This document shows positions 45,110 through 54,126 of a stretch of 64,000 nucleotides of DNA, in pieces. A program made the translations under genes and the position numbers. Source of the DNA: Pseudomonas sp. GD04091 (GTDB lineage Bacteria; Pseudomonadota; Gammaproteobacteria; Pseudomonadales; Pseudomonadaceae); the NCBI RefSeq assembly GCF_029836165.1, contig NZ_JAOEBG010000008.1, positions 124,001-188,000 on the forward strand, written 5' to 3'. The stretch's first letter is position 1. Each line of letters starts with the position of its first letter. A model generated the notes under the pieces. The model made no database searches. It was not told where the DNA came from and saw only the letters and a program-made list of their open reading frames with translations.

Positions 45110-45775
45110 ATGGCCCCGCGCATGAAGACCCGAGAGCGCATCGTGCAGAGCAGCCTGGAGCTGTTCAACCAGCAGGGCGAGCGTTGCGTCAGCACCAACC
45201 ACATTGCCGCGCACATGGAGATCTCGCCCGGCAACCTGTACTACCACTTCCCCAACAAGCAGGCGATCATCGCCCTGTTGTTCAGCCAGTACGAAGAACT
45301 GGTGGACAGCTTTTTGCGCCCGCCCCAGGGCCGCGTCGCCACCGTCGAGGACAAGCGCTTCTACTTGAAGGCGCTGCTGGCGGCGATGTGGAACTACCGT
45401 TTCCTGCACCGCGACCTCGAGCACCTGCTCGAAAGCGATCCGGAACTGGCCGCCCGCTACCGGCGTTTTTCCCGGCGCTGTCTGCAGCAGGGGCAGGCGA
45501 TCTACCGCGGCTTCGTCGAGGCCGGCATCCTGGCCATGGATGCCGCGCAGATCGAGTCACTGACCATCAATGCCTGGATCGTGCTGACCTCCTGGGTGCG
45601 CTTTCTCAGCACCACCCGTGAGCACTCCGCGCATCTGGGTGAAGAAGCGTTCATGCGCGGCGTCTACCAGGTACTGGTGCTGGAACTGGGCTTCGTCACG
45701 CCCTCCGCGCGCGGTGCCGTGGACACCCTCTGCAACGAATTCCACGTACCGTTCAACCAGGCCCTGGAGCATTGA
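45110..45775 (+). CDS. TetR-family transcriptional regulator
   Basis: Repressor of 221 residues. The N-terminal HTH is TRERIVQSSLELFNQQGERC with VSTNHIAAHMEISPGNLYYH followed by FPNK, a strong TetR signature. The ligand domain (about 65-200) is helical. It is transcribed away from calB and has palindromes in the shared promoter, so it probably represses the aldehyde/alcohol oxidation operon and itself. Inducer unknown, perhaps an aldehyde or acyl derivative. ATG 45110 follows GGAGCTGAGC. The sseA gene follows after 35 bases and may be read from the same transcript. Confidence 0.9.
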   Translation: MAPRMKTRERIVQSSLELFNQQGERCVSTNHIAAHMEISPGNLYYHFPNKQAIIALLFSQYEELVDSFLRPPQGRVATVEDKRFYLKALLAAMWNYRFLHRDLEHLLESDPELAARYRRFSRRCLQQGQAIYRGFVEAGILAMDAAQIESLTINAWIVLTSWVRFLSTTREHSAHLGEEAFMRGVYQVLVLELGFVTPSARGAVDTLCNEFHVPFNQALEH

Positions 45776-45810
45776 TCCAGGGCCTTCGAGTCACTTGTCA
45801 GGAGATTGTC

Positions 45811-46665
45811 ATGCCCCTTGCGCAACTGATCACCCCGCAACAGCTGGCCGAACGCCTGGATGCACCCGGCCTGGTGATTCTCGATTGTCGCTTCGCCCTG
45901 GAAGATGTCGACTACGGCCAACGCAGCTATGCCGAGGGGCATATCGCCGGGGCGCACTTCGCCGATCTGGAACGCGACCTGAGCGGCCTGGTGGTCAAGG
46001 GCCGTACCGGGCGTCATCCGCTGCCGGATCCGCAGCGGCTGGTGGAGCGCCTGCGCGAATGGGGCGTGGACAATGACAGTCAGGTGGTGCTCTACGACGA
46101 CGGTCCAGGCGCCTTCGCCGCCCGTGCCTGGTGGCTGCTGGCCTGGCTGGGCAAGCGCGAGGCGGTGTTCATCCTCGATGGCGGCCTCAAGGCCTGGCAC
46201 GCGGCGCACCTGCCGTTGAGCCTGGACCCGCCAGTGCGCCGCGAAGGCAACTTCAGCGGTGAGCCGGACATGAAGCTGCTGATTGACGCCGGACACCTGG
46301 GCAAGCGTCTGGGCGATCCTGCGTTGACCTTGATCGATGCCCGGGGGCTGCCGCGCTTTCGTGGCGAAGTCGAACCCATCGACCCGGTGGCTGGGCATAT
46401 ACCTGGCGCCCAGTGCGCGGCGTTCACCGACAACCTTGGGGCCGACGGGCGGTTCCTGCCGGCCGATCAGCTCAGGCAACGGTTCGCCGAAAAACTGGCG
46501 GGGCGTTCGCCCGAGCAACTGGTGGCGTATTGCGGCTCGGGTGTGACGGCCTGCCACAACCTGTTCGCGCTGGCACTGGCGGGGTATCCGCTGGGTCGGT
46601 TGTATGCCGGGTCGTGGAGTGAGTGGATCAATGATCCACGGCGTGGCGTGGCTATTGGCGATTGA
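45811..46665 (+). CDS. sseA: 3-mercaptopyruvate/thiosulfate sulfurtransferase SseA
   Basis: Two-domain rhodanese of 284 residues. The inactive N-terminal domain (ILDCRFALEDVDYGQRSYAE, then GHIAGAHFADL) is followed by the catalytic one (LIDARGLPRFRGEVEPIDPV, GHIPGAQCAAFTDNL), with active-site loop YCGSGVTACHN around Cys 241. The CGSGVT loop is that of mercaptopyruvate sulfurtransferases rather than the CRKGVT of thiosulfate enzymes. It moves sulfane sulfur to cyanide or thiols. The start 45811 follows AGGAGA. It ends 13 bases from the end of the convergent hydrolase gene, with no separate terminator visible. Confidence 0.92.
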   Translation: MPLAQLITPQQLAERLDAPGLVILDCRFALEDVDYGQRSYAEGHIAGAHFADLERDLSGLVVKGRTGRHPLPDPQRLVERLREWGVDNDSQVVLYDDGPGAFAARAWWLLAWLGKREAVFILDGGLKAWHAAHLPLSLDPPVRREGNFSGEPDMKLLIDAGHLGKRLGDPALTLIDARGLPRFRGEVEPIDPVAGHIPGAQCAAFTDNLGADGRFLPADQLRQRFAEKLAGRSPEQLVAYCGSGVTACHNLFALALAGYPLGRLYAGSWSEWINDPRRGVAIGD

Positions 46666-46678
46666 GGCCGACCGGTTT

Positions 46679-47671
46679 TCAGCCCTGGTCGAGCAGCCAC
46701 TGCGGGATCCGTCGTTCCAGGTAATACCCTGGATTGCGCAGGCTACCGTCGACGAATCCCACGTGCCCGCCGCGACGGTGCAGCTCGAATTGCGTCAGCG
46801 GCGCCAGCTCGTCCGGCGTCGGCAGGCTATGCCCGAACACGAACGGATCATCGCTGGAGTGGATGATCAACGTCGGCGTGCGGTTCTCACCCAGGTAATA
46901 GCGGCTGGACGCGCGGCGGTAATAGTCATTTGCGTCGCTGAAACCGTTGAGTGGCGCGGTGACCTTGCCGTCGAAGTCCCAGAAGGTGCGCAGGTTGCGC
47001 AGCGAACCCAGGCGCTCGATCGCGGCCAGGCCTTCGTGGTGGCCGTTGTCATGGAAGTGCCGTTGCTTGTCTTGCACGTAGGCCAGCATCTCGCGCATGA
47101 AATGCGCCTGGTAGATCTTCGAGAAGCCCAGGCCGATGCGATCGGCGCACTGGTCCAGGCGAAAGGGCACCGAAACCGCCACCGCCGCTTCCAGCTGGCT
47201 GGCCGAGCCGCTTTCTCCCAGGTACTTGAGCAGCACGTTGCCGCCCAGCGAGTAGCCCACCGCATACAGCGGCGCCAGCGGCCGCTGGGCGCGCAGATGG
47301 CGGATGATCTCGGCCAGGTCTTCGCTGGCGCCGGAATGGTAGCTGCGCGCCAACAGGTTCGGTTCGCCCGAACAGCCGCGCCAGTTCGCCGCGACGCTCG
47401 CCCAGCCGCGCGCCTGCAGGGCGTGCTGCAGGCCTTTGACATAAGGCGAACTGGACGAACCGGTCAGCCCGTGCAGCACCAGCACCAGGGGGCTGTCCGG
47501 CTGATGCGGGCCGTGCCAGTCGAGATCGAGGAAGTCGCCGTCGGCCAGCCACAGGCGCTCGCGATCGCGCGCCAAGGCCGGGAGTTTGCGCCAGAGCGGG
47601 CCCCATAACGTCTGCAGGTGGGGGTTGGACAGGCCGATGGCCGGGCGGAAGGTGGCGGTGAGACTGGGCAT
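46679..47671 (-). CDS. YheT-family alpha/beta hydrolase
   Basis: Hydrolase of 330 residues of the AB_hydrolase_4 family. The signature start is GLSNPHLQTLWGPLWRK. The oxyanion region is VLVLHGLTGSSSSPYVKGLQ, WRGCSGEPNLLARSYHSGAS follows, and the nucleophile elbow is VGYSLGGNVLLKYLGE. The acid is in IHSSDDPFV and the catalytic His in RGGHVGFVDG. Members are esterase-like with unknown physiological substrate. No signal peptide. It is a stand-alone gene between sseA (convergent) and the M16 pair (same strand). Confidence 0.9.
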   Translation of the reverse strand: MPSLTATFRPAIGLSNPHLQTLWGPLWRKLPALARDRERLWLADGDFLDLDWHGPHQPDSPLVLVLHGLTGSSSSPYVKGLQHALQARGWASVAANWRGCSGEPNLLARSYHSGASEDLAEIIRHLRAQRPLAPLYAVGYSLGGNVLLKYLGESGSASQLEAAVAVSVPFRLDQCADRIGLGFSKIYQAHFMREMLAYVQDKQRHFHDNGHHEGLAAIERLGSLRNLRTFWDFDGKVTAPLNGFSDANDYYRRASSRYYLGENRTPTLIIHSSDDPFVFGHSLPTPDELAPLTQFELHRRGGHVGFVDGSLRNPGYYLERRIPQWLLDQG

Positions 47672-47731
47672 GCTGGGCGACTCGTGATGTGCCTGCCTAG
47701 AGTGCCATGAAACATCGTCACTGCAAGTGCG

Positions 47732-49087
47732 CTATTGGTCGGGCAGCGCCTGCTGCTTGACCGCAGGCCCCGTGCTGGCCTTGACCATGCGTTGTGGCGA
47801 CAGGCAGCGAGCCAGCGCGTCACGCAGGCTCTGGGTGGTCAGGTTGCGCAGCCGTACCCAGCGCTCCGACAGGGCTCGAGCGGGGTCGGCGGAGAACCGG
47901 GCGGTTTCGTTCAACTCGTGGGCGAGTGAGGCATTGCTCGCGGACTGCTTGAGCCACTGGCTGGCGATCGCTTCCTGAGCAAGGCTGAGCTCCGACGTGT
48001 CGGGGCCTGTGTCGATGAATTCGTCAATGACCTGTCCGGCCAGTGCCAGCGAGGCCTGGACCAGCTCTGGGGCGATGTCCCACTGCACCATGAACAGCTC
48101 GGAAAGGCTGTGGCGGATGATACCGCCGCGCACGGAGTAGCTTGTCCCGTGCCTGCCTCGCAGCGCCTTTGCCAAGCGCGACTGCGAGCCTTCGGCAAGG
48201 ATGTGGATAGCCGCCATCAGGGCCGGCCGGTCGCCTCCTTCTGCGTGAACGGGCAGGGCCAGCCCAGCCCAGCAACTTGTGCCGCTCATCTGGACATGGG
48301 CGGATTGGGCGAGGTTGGGCGCGGGGCGATCCAGCCCGCAGCTGAAGCCCTCTCGGGGCAGGACATGGCTGATTTCGAGGGCAAGACGTTCGGCTTGCGC
48401 GCGAGACAGGTCGCCTACCAGCGTGATGCACAGGTTCTGCGCTGAATAGGCGCGCTGATGAAAATCCAGGACCTGCTGCGCGCCGATTCCGCTTATGCCC
48501 TGCACGGTGCCCCCCAGGTAGTGGGTGGCGTAAGGATGCAGGCCATGGAGTTGCTCGAAGAGCTTCTGCCTCAAGGCAAAAATGGGGTGGTCTTGGCGCA
48601 TGGTCAGCGTGTCGCGCCATTTCTGCCTGGCGCTTTGCAGTTGTTCGGGGGCCAGCAAAGGGCGCCCGACGATGTCGGTCAGCAGGTCCACGGCCCTGTC
48701 GCGCACGTCGGCCGACGACAGGCAGCGCAGCGACAGCGTGCTGTACTCCGCCCGCACGAATCGGGAAAACTCGCAGCCCAGGGCCTCCAGTTCATCGGTG
48801 ATCTGCTGCCCGGTGAAGCGCAGGGTCCCTTGGGCGATCAGTTCCAGGGTGACTGCCGCCAGGCCCGGGTGGAGGCCATCGTGCGCGCTGCCGGCGTCGA
48901 AGCGCAGCCTGAGGTCCAGCATGGGCAGGTGGCTGGCTTGCACGAACAGGACCTTGCTGCCGGCCGGGGTGAGCCACTGCTGAATATCGGGCTTTGCCTC
49001 GGGGATCGCGGGGAGGCCGCTGGTGGGGAGGGTCGTCAGGCCGCCGAAGCCCTGCGTCTGGCCTTGGATGGTGGAAAGCTCAAGCAT
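47732..49087 (-). CDS. M16 family peptidase, non-catalytic subunit (accessory pair)
   Basis: Protein of 451 residues with the two-lobe M16 fold (IQQWLTPAGSKVLFVQASHL then PMLDLRLRFDAGSAHDG; GTSYSVRGGIIRHSLSELFM) but with GLAAVTLELIAQGT where catalytic members have GxxHxxEH, so it cannot bind the zinc ion. It should form a heterodimer with the catalytic protein whose gene overlaps it by eight bases. No signal peptide is seen, unlike the second pair at 51-54 kb. Codon choice looks less strictly G/C-ending than in the flanking genes, which may point to later acquisition. Substrate unknown; such cytoplasmic pairs can process peptides, for example in peptide natural products. Confidence 0.82.
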   Translation of the reverse strand: MLELSTIQGQTQGFGGLTTLPTSGLPAIPEAKPDIQQWLTPAGSKVLFVQASHLPMLDLRLRFDAGSAHDGLHPGLAAVTLELIAQGTLRFTGQQITDELEALGCEFSRFVRAEYSTLSLRCLSSADVRDRAVDLLTDIVGRPLLAPEQLQSARQKWRDTLTMRQDHPIFALRQKLFEQLHGLHPYATHYLGGTVQGISGIGAQQVLDFHQRAYSAQNLCITLVGDLSRAQAERLALEISHVLPREGFSCGLDRPAPNLAQSAHVQMSGTSCWAGLALPVHAEGGDRPALMAAIHILAEGSQSRLAKALRGRHGTSYSVRGGIIRHSLSELFMVQWDIAPELVQASLALAGQVIDEFIDTGPDTSELSLAQEAIASQWLKQSASNASLAHELNETARFSADPARALSERWVRLRNLTTQSLRDALARCLSPQRMVKASTGPAVKQQALPDQ

Positions 49088-50369
49088 GTGAGGTGGGCTC
49101 CTGCTGCAGGGCCATGACGCTGGAGGCGGCCGCTGTCAGGCATGTGCTGGCTGCCTGCCGCATGTCCTGGACGGTCAAGGTGCGAATGACGCTGCCGCGC
49201 TCGGGCATCTGCGCGGGGTCCAGGCCGCTGCTCGCGTACAGGCCGAGGTGCCAGGCCTGGGCGACACGGCTGTCCTGGTCGAACACTTCCCTGGCCAGCA
49301 TCCGGACCTTGGTCCGTTCCAGCTCGGCGGTGTCGAGTGACGATTGCCGGAAGTGCTCGATCTGTTGCTTGACCATGCCGAGGGCGCGTTCGCCGTCACT
49401 GTCGCGGTTGAGCAGGCCATACACCGTGAACAGGCTGTCGCCCCGTTGCATCGGGTTGTAGTCACACCTCACGGCCGACAGGATGGCGCTGTTCTGCACG
49501 AGCACTCGATTCAGCCGGCTCATGAGGATTTCACGCAGCGACAGCAGTGAGAACGCCTGGCTTGCCTGCTTCGCCGTTGCCAGGCTCGGTACCGGGAAAG
49601 CGAGCGCAAGCCCGGGTTTGAGTAGCGGGTGTTCGAGGGTCAAGCGCCGCTCGCTGGAGGGTCTGGCCAGCACCGGTATCCGTCTGGAGGGCAGGTCGGC
49701 TCGGGCGATACCCGAGAACTGCCGTTGCACCAGCGACCGCAGCTCTTCGAGCCCGATGGCGCCGACGACCATCAGCGAGGCATTGTTGGGCTGGTACCAG
49801 GTGTCGTACCAGTGGCGCACATCCCCCGGTTGCAGGCGAGCCAGGTCTCCGGCATGACCGATCACCGGGGTCGCGTAGCCATTGTCGCCGTAGGCGCACT
49901 GGCGGATGCGCTCGAGGGCGATCTGGGTGGCGTTGCTGTCGATCTGGCTGCTGCGTTCGGCCTTGATGACGCTCATGGCCTTGAAAAATTCCGCCTCGCC
50001 AAGCGTGGCGCTGTGCATGGAGTCGGCCAGGATCTCCAGCGCGGTCTCCAGGCGGGTGACTGGCAGGCTCATCTCGAACACGGTGCTGTCTGCCGTCGTA
50101 TAGGCATCCGGCGTGGCACCCAGGCGGGCGATGGCGTACTGGTACTGGCTGGGCGAAAGTTTGCCGCTGCCCTGAAACATCAGATGCTCCAGGGCGTGGG
50201 ACAGTCCGGACTTGCCCTGTGCTTCGTCACTGGCGCCAATGTGGTACCAGAGCTGCGCGGTGACCAGGGGCGCGCGAGGGTCGTTGCGCAGGCAGACGTG
50301 CAGACCGTTGGCGAGCCTGAACTGCTGCACGGGCGCAGCGGCAGGCGAGGAGGGGAAGGGGGTGGGCAT
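49080..50369 (-). CDS. M16 family zinc peptidase, catalytic subunit (accessory pair)
   Basis: Protein of 429 residues. The N-lobe FRLANGLHVCLRNDPRAPLV precedes the inverted zinc motif HALEH (58-62) in GLSHALEHLMFQGSGKL, and the third ligand is in VIKAERSSQID. The C-lobe keeps WYQPNNASLMVVGA. It has no signal peptide (MPTPFPSSPAAAPVQ) and should act in the cytoplasm. It overlaps the non-catalytic gene by eight bases, exactly as in the pair at 51051-53892, to which it is a clear but divergent paralogue. An 80-base gap separates it from rsmD; no precursor-peptide gene is evident there. Confidence 0.84.
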   Translation of the reverse strand: MPTPFPSSPAAAPVQQFRLANGLHVCLRNDPRAPLVTAQLWYHIGASDEAQGKSGLSHALEHLMFQGSGKLSPSQYQYAIARLGATPDAYTTADSTVFEMSLPVTRLETALEILADSMHSATLGEAEFFKAMSVIKAERSSQIDSNATQIALERIRQCAYGDNGYATPVIGHAGDLARLQPGDVRHWYDTWYQPNNASLMVVGAIGLEELRSLVQRQFSGIARADLPSRRIPVLARPSSERRLTLEHPLLKPGLALAFPVPSLATAKQASQAFSLLSLREILMSRLNRVLVQNSAILSAVRCDYNPMQRGDSLFTVYGLLNRDSDGERALGMVKQQIEHFRQSSLDTAELERTKVRMLAREVFDQDSRVAQAWHLGLYASSGLDPAQMPERGSVIRTLTVQDMRQAASTCLTAAASSVMALQQEPTSHA

Positions 50370-50448
50370 GGCTGAAGGGCTCCTCTGCGGGAAAGGGGCG
50401 CAGCTTCAGCCATGGGATACGGCCATCGGTGTTACTTAGGTCTGCCGC

Positions 50449-51051
50449 TCAGCCGCGCTGCCACAGCGCGTAATGCACCTGGCCGGTCTTCTTCTCGCGG
50501 TGCAGGCGCCAGTTGCCGGGCATCGCCAGCGTTGAAGGCGCGGCTTCGCTTTCGGTGTAGATCCACGCCTGCTCGCGCAGCCACTGACCCTGCTCCAGCA
50601 AGTTGCAGGTGTTGGCCAGCAGCTCCTGGTGGAACGGCGGGTCGAGGAACACCATATCGAATTGCTGCTTGGCCGGACCTTGCAGGTAGCGCAGGGCGTC
50701 GGTCTGCAGGATCTGCCCACGCGGGCAGCGCAGCAGTTCGAGGTTGTGCTTGAGGTTGGCGATGGCTGCCGGGTTGCTGTCCAGTGCCACGGCGTTTTCG
50801 GCGCCGCGCGACAGCGCTTCGAGCACCAGGGCGCCGCTGCCGGTGAAGGCATCGAGCACCAGGGCGCCTTCGATGTACGGCGCCAGCCAGTTGAACAGGG
50901 TTTCACGCACGCGATCGGGCGTCGGTCGCAGGCCTTCGCCTTCCGGCACGGCCAGGCGACGGCTGCGCCACTCGCCGGCGATGATGCGCAGCTGGCCTGG
51001 GCCCTTGCTGGTGCCCGGGGCCGGGCGCGCTGGGGTAGTGGGTCTTGCCAT
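50449..51051 (-). CDS. rsmD: 16S rRNA (guanine-966-N2)-methyltransferase RsmD
   Basis: SAM-dependent methyltransferase of 200 residues that modifies G966 of 16S rRNA on the 30S subunit. Motifs are LRIIAGEWRSRRLAVPEGEG, then RPTPDRVRETLFNWL, the SAM site VLDAFTGSGALVLEALSRGA and the catalytic VFLDPPF. Its start overlaps the end of the upstream M16 gene by one base, so it belongs to the operon M16 catalytic - M16 non-catalytic - rsmD. The arrangement next to ftsY is common in Pseudomonas, as I recall. Confidence 0.95.
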   Translation of the reverse strand: MARPTTPARPAPGTSKGPGQLRIIAGEWRSRRLAVPEGEGLRPTPDRVRETLFNWLAPYIEGALVLDAFTGSGALVLEALSRGAENAVALDSNPAAIANLKHNLELLRCPRGQILQTDALRYLQGPAKQQFDMVFLDPPFHQELLANTCNLLEQGQWLREQAWIYTESEAAPSTLAMPGNWRLHREKKTGQVHYALWQRG

Positions 51052-52544
51052 TAGTGCTCCGGTACGCCGAGCGGCTGCTCGGCGGGTTTGTCAGTGGGGG
51101 CCGGCAGCGGCTGCTGCGCCACCTTCGGGCCGACGGTGACGATCACCAGCTGGTCCGCCGCGAGGTGCTTGCTCATGGCCGCCTTGACCTGCTCGACGGT
51201 CAGCGCCTGGGACTGCTGCATGAAGTCTTCCAGCCAGCTCAGCGGCAGGTTGTAGAAGCCGATCGCGCCCAGCTGCCCGACGATGCTGGCGTTGCTGGCA
51301 TTGGACAGCGGGAAGCTGCCGGCCAGTTCACGCTTGGCGTCGTCCAGCTCTTGCTGGGTCGGGCCACTCTTCAGGTACTCGGCGAGAATGTCCTGGACCA
51401 GCTTGAGCGTGCCCTCGCTGAGTTCGGCGCGGGTCTGCAGGTTGATCATGAACGGGCCGCGTACCTGCATCGGGCTGAATACCGAGTACACGCCATAGGT
51501 CAGGCCGCGCTTCTCACGGACCTCGCTCATCAGGCGGGTGCCGAAGGCGCCGCCGCCGAGGATCTGGTTGCCCAGCGACAGCGCCGGCCAGTCCGGATCG
51601 TTGCGGTCGATGCCCAGCTCGGCCAGCATCAGGTGGGTCTGCTTGGACGGGAAGTCGACATGGGTCACGCCTGGCTTGGGCGCGGCAGGCTGCTCAGGCT
51701 TGGCCAATGCCGGGCCCTTGGGCAGGCCGGCGGAAACCTGGGCGGCGATGGCCTCGGCCTCGGCGCGGCTGAGGTCGCCGACCAGGGCGATCACCGCGTT
51801 GCCCGCGGCATAGGCCTTGCCATGGAAGGTACGCAGCTGCTCGAGGGTGATCCCGGGGATGGTCTCGGCGGTGCCGTCGCTGGGGTGGGCGTAGGGGTGG
51901 CTGCCGTAAAGATTGGCGAACAGGGTCTTGCCGGCGATCTTGCCCGGGCTCTGTTTCTCGTACTCGAAACCGGCCAGCAGCTGATTCTTGATGCGCTTGA
52001 GGGCATCTTCGGGGAAGGTCGGCCTGCCCACCACCTCGGTGAACAGCTTCAGGGCCGGATCGCGCTTGTCCACCGCGCTGAGGCTGCGCAGCGAGGCCAC
52101 GGCCATGTCGCGGTATGAGCCATTGCCGAAATCGGCGCCCAGACCTTCGAAACCTTCGGCGATGGCGGTGACGTCCTTGCCGGCCACGCCCTCGTTGAGC
52201 ATGGCGTTGGTCAGCGTGGCCAGGCCTGGGGTGCCGCCGTCCTGGCTGCTGCCAGCGGCGAAGGTCAGGCGCAGGTCGAACATCGGCAGCTCGTGGGCCT
52301 CGACGAACAGCACGCGGGTGCCTTCGGCGGTGGTCCAGTCCTGGATGTTCAGCTGGCGCCGGCTGGGCGCCTTGCCGTCCAGTTCGGCCAGCGATTGCAG
52401 GGTGTTGGCCGGGCGGGCCGCGGTGCCCGGCTGGCTTTCACTGTCGGATTGGGCCGGACGCGCCAGCAACAGGGCAAGGCCCACCACCAGCACGATGATC
52501 GCCAGACCGAACAGGGTGTAGCGCGGTGCGCTGCGATCACTCAT
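51051..52544 (-). CDS. M16 family peptidase, non-catalytic subunit (conserved pair)
   Basis: Protein of 497 residues. A signal-anchor helix (YTLFGLAIIVLVVGLALLLA) places the rest in the periplasm. The M16 fold is clear (WTTAEGTRVLFVEAHELPMF with DLRLTFAAGSSQDG), but GLATLTNAMLNEG replaces the zinc motif. It retains MSEVREKRGLTYGVYS, the C-lobe Arg/Tyr region that completes the partner's active site. The start is MSDRSAPRY (52544), behind GGAGT. It overlaps the catalytic gene by eight bases and rsmD by one. A Pro/Gln/Ala-rich tail ends it. Confidence 0.88.
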   Translation of the reverse strand: MSDRSAPRYTLFGLAIIVLVVGLALLLARPAQSDSESQPGTAARPANTLQSLAELDGKAPSRRQLNIQDWTTAEGTRVLFVEAHELPMFDLRLTFAAGSSQDGGTPGLATLTNAMLNEGVAGKDVTAIAEGFEGLGADFGNGSYRDMAVASLRSLSAVDKRDPALKLFTEVVGRPTFPEDALKRIKNQLLAGFEYEKQSPGKIAGKTLFANLYGSHPYAHPSDGTAETIPGITLEQLRTFHGKAYAAGNAVIALVGDLSRAEAEAIAAQVSAGLPKGPALAKPEQPAAPKPGVTHVDFPSKQTHLMLAELGIDRNDPDWPALSLGNQILGGGAFGTRLMSEVREKRGLTYGVYSVFSPMQVRGPFMINLQTRAELSEGTLKLVQDILAEYLKSGPTQQELDDAKRELAGSFPLSNASNASIVGQLGAIGFYNLPLSWLEDFMQQSQALTVEQVKAAMSKHLAADQLVIVTVGPKVAQQPLPAPTDKPAEQPLGVPEH

Positions 52545-53892
52545 GAGCGGACTCCTCGGGCAGTACATGGGCAACGCTCAGGCGTTCGCGGGTGAAGTAG
52601 GTGCGGGCGGCGGCCTGGATGTCCTCAGGCGTCACGCGCTTGAGGTCGTCGAGCTCGCTGTCGATCAGCTTCCAGGAAAGGCCGACGGTTTCCAGCTGGC
52701 CGATGGTGGTGGCCTGGCTGCTGATGGAGTCGCGGTCGTAGACCAGGCCGGCGATCACCTGGGCACGTACGCGCTCCAGTTCTTCGGCGGTGGGCGGTGT
52801 GGTCTTGAGCTCGTCGAGCAGTTGCCAGATGCCTTTCTCCACCTCGGCCAAGGTCTTGTGCTTCTGCACATTGGGGGTGGCCGAGATCATGAACAGGCTG
52901 TCGCCGCGGGTGAAGGCGTTGTAGCTGGACGAGGCCCCGGCGACCAACTCCTGGCCACGCTCCAGGCGCGCCGGCATGCGGGCGCTGTAGCCGCCGTCGA
53001 GCAGGGCCGAGATCAGGCGCAGGGCGTTGACGCTGCGCGGCTCCTTGGCGGTGGCCAGGGCCGGGACGTTGAAGCCGTAGATCAGGCTGGGCAGCTGCGT
53101 GCGCAGGTGCAGGGTGAGCTGGCGCTGGCCCGGTTCGGCCAGCTCCAGCGGCAGCTTGCTCGGCGGCACGGCGCGTTTGGGGATGGGGCCGAAGTATTTC
53201 TGGGCGAGAGCCTTGACCTCGTCGGGCTTGACGTCGCCGACCACCACCAGGGTGGCGTTGTTGGGCGCGTACCAGGATTGGTACCAGTGCCGCAGTTCCT
53301 CGACCTTCATGCGTTCGAGATCGGCCATCCAGCCGATGGTCGGGGTATGGTAGCCGCTGGCCGGATAGGCCATGGCGCGGAACAGTTCGAAGGCCTTGGC
53401 GTTCGGCTGGTCGTCGGTGCGCAGGCGGCGCTCTTCCTTGATCACCTCGATTTCCCGGCTGAACTCGTCGGCCGGCAGGCGCAGGCTGGCCAGGCGATCG
53501 GCTTCGAGCTCGAAGGCCACCGGCAGGCGGTCGCGGGCCAGCACCTGGTAGTAGGCGGTGTAGTCGTCGCTGGTGAAGGCGTTCTCCTCGGCGCCGAGGT
53601 CGCGCAGGATGCGCGAGGCCTCGCCGGGGCCGAGCTTGGCGCTGCCCTTGAACATCATGTGTTCCAGGGCGTGGGACAGGCCGGTCTGGCCGGGCGTCTC
53701 GTAGCTGGAACCGACCTTGTACCAGATCTGCGAGACCACCACGGGCGCGCGATGGTCCTCGCGCACGACCACTTTCAGGCCGTTGTCGAGGATGAATTCG
53801 TGGGTGGGTTGCACATCGGCGGCGAAGGCCGCCAGCGGCAGGCACAGCGTGCCGAGCAACAGGCCAGCGGCGCGGCGGGCTAGAGCATTCAT
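52537..53892 (-). CDS. M16 family zinc peptidase, catalytic subunit (conserved pair)
   Basis: Periplasmic zinc protease of 451 residues. A signal peptide (MNALARRAAGLLLGTLCLPL then AAFAA) is followed by FILDNGLKVVVREDHRAPVV, zinc motif HALEH (74-78) in GLSHALEHMMFKGSAKL, and EVIKEERRLRTDDQPN with the third ligand. The C-lobe has WYAPNNATLVVVGDV. The start at 53892 is chosen because the signal peptide begins there; the open frame continues far upstream through ftsY on the other strand, which is a shadow. First gene of the operon with the non-catalytic subunit and rsmD, divergent from ftsY. Likely degrades peptides in the periplasm. Confidence 0.9.
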   Translation of the reverse strand: MNALARRAAGLLLGTLCLPLAAFAADVQPTHEFILDNGLKVVVREDHRAPVVVSQIWYKVGSSYETPGQTGLSHALEHMMFKGSAKLGPGEASRILRDLGAEENAFTSDDYTAYYQVLARDRLPVAFELEADRLASLRLPADEFSREIEVIKEERRLRTDDQPNAKAFELFRAMAYPASGYHTPTIGWMADLERMKVEELRHWYQSWYAPNNATLVVVGDVKPDEVKALAQKYFGPIPKRAVPPSKLPLELAEPGQRQLTLHLRTQLPSLIYGFNVPALATAKEPRSVNALRLISALLDGGYSARMPARLERGQELVAGASSSYNAFTRGDSLFMISATPNVQKHKTLAEVEKGIWQLLDELKTTPPTAEELERVRAQVIAGLVYDRDSISSQATTIGQLETVGLSWKLIDSELDDLKRVTPEDIQAAARTYFTRERLSVAHVLPEESAHE

Positions 53893-54126
53893 ACGGTGTT
53901 CAACCTGTTCGGCGGCCCGCTTGGGTTTAGCGTCGGCGGGCCAGGAGGTGCTAGGATACTGATCCGGTTGCCTGGCGACCATGCCTGTCGCCGTTCTGGC
54001 CCGCAGGCCCATACGACAAAATGCTGCGCATGAACCCGCTGGCCTCCCGGCAGTCTGTTCTGCGTGAGTCAAGAATTCCCGATGCGCCACTGCTGGCCCA
54101 TCGCTACCCTGAGATAGCCGTCTTCC

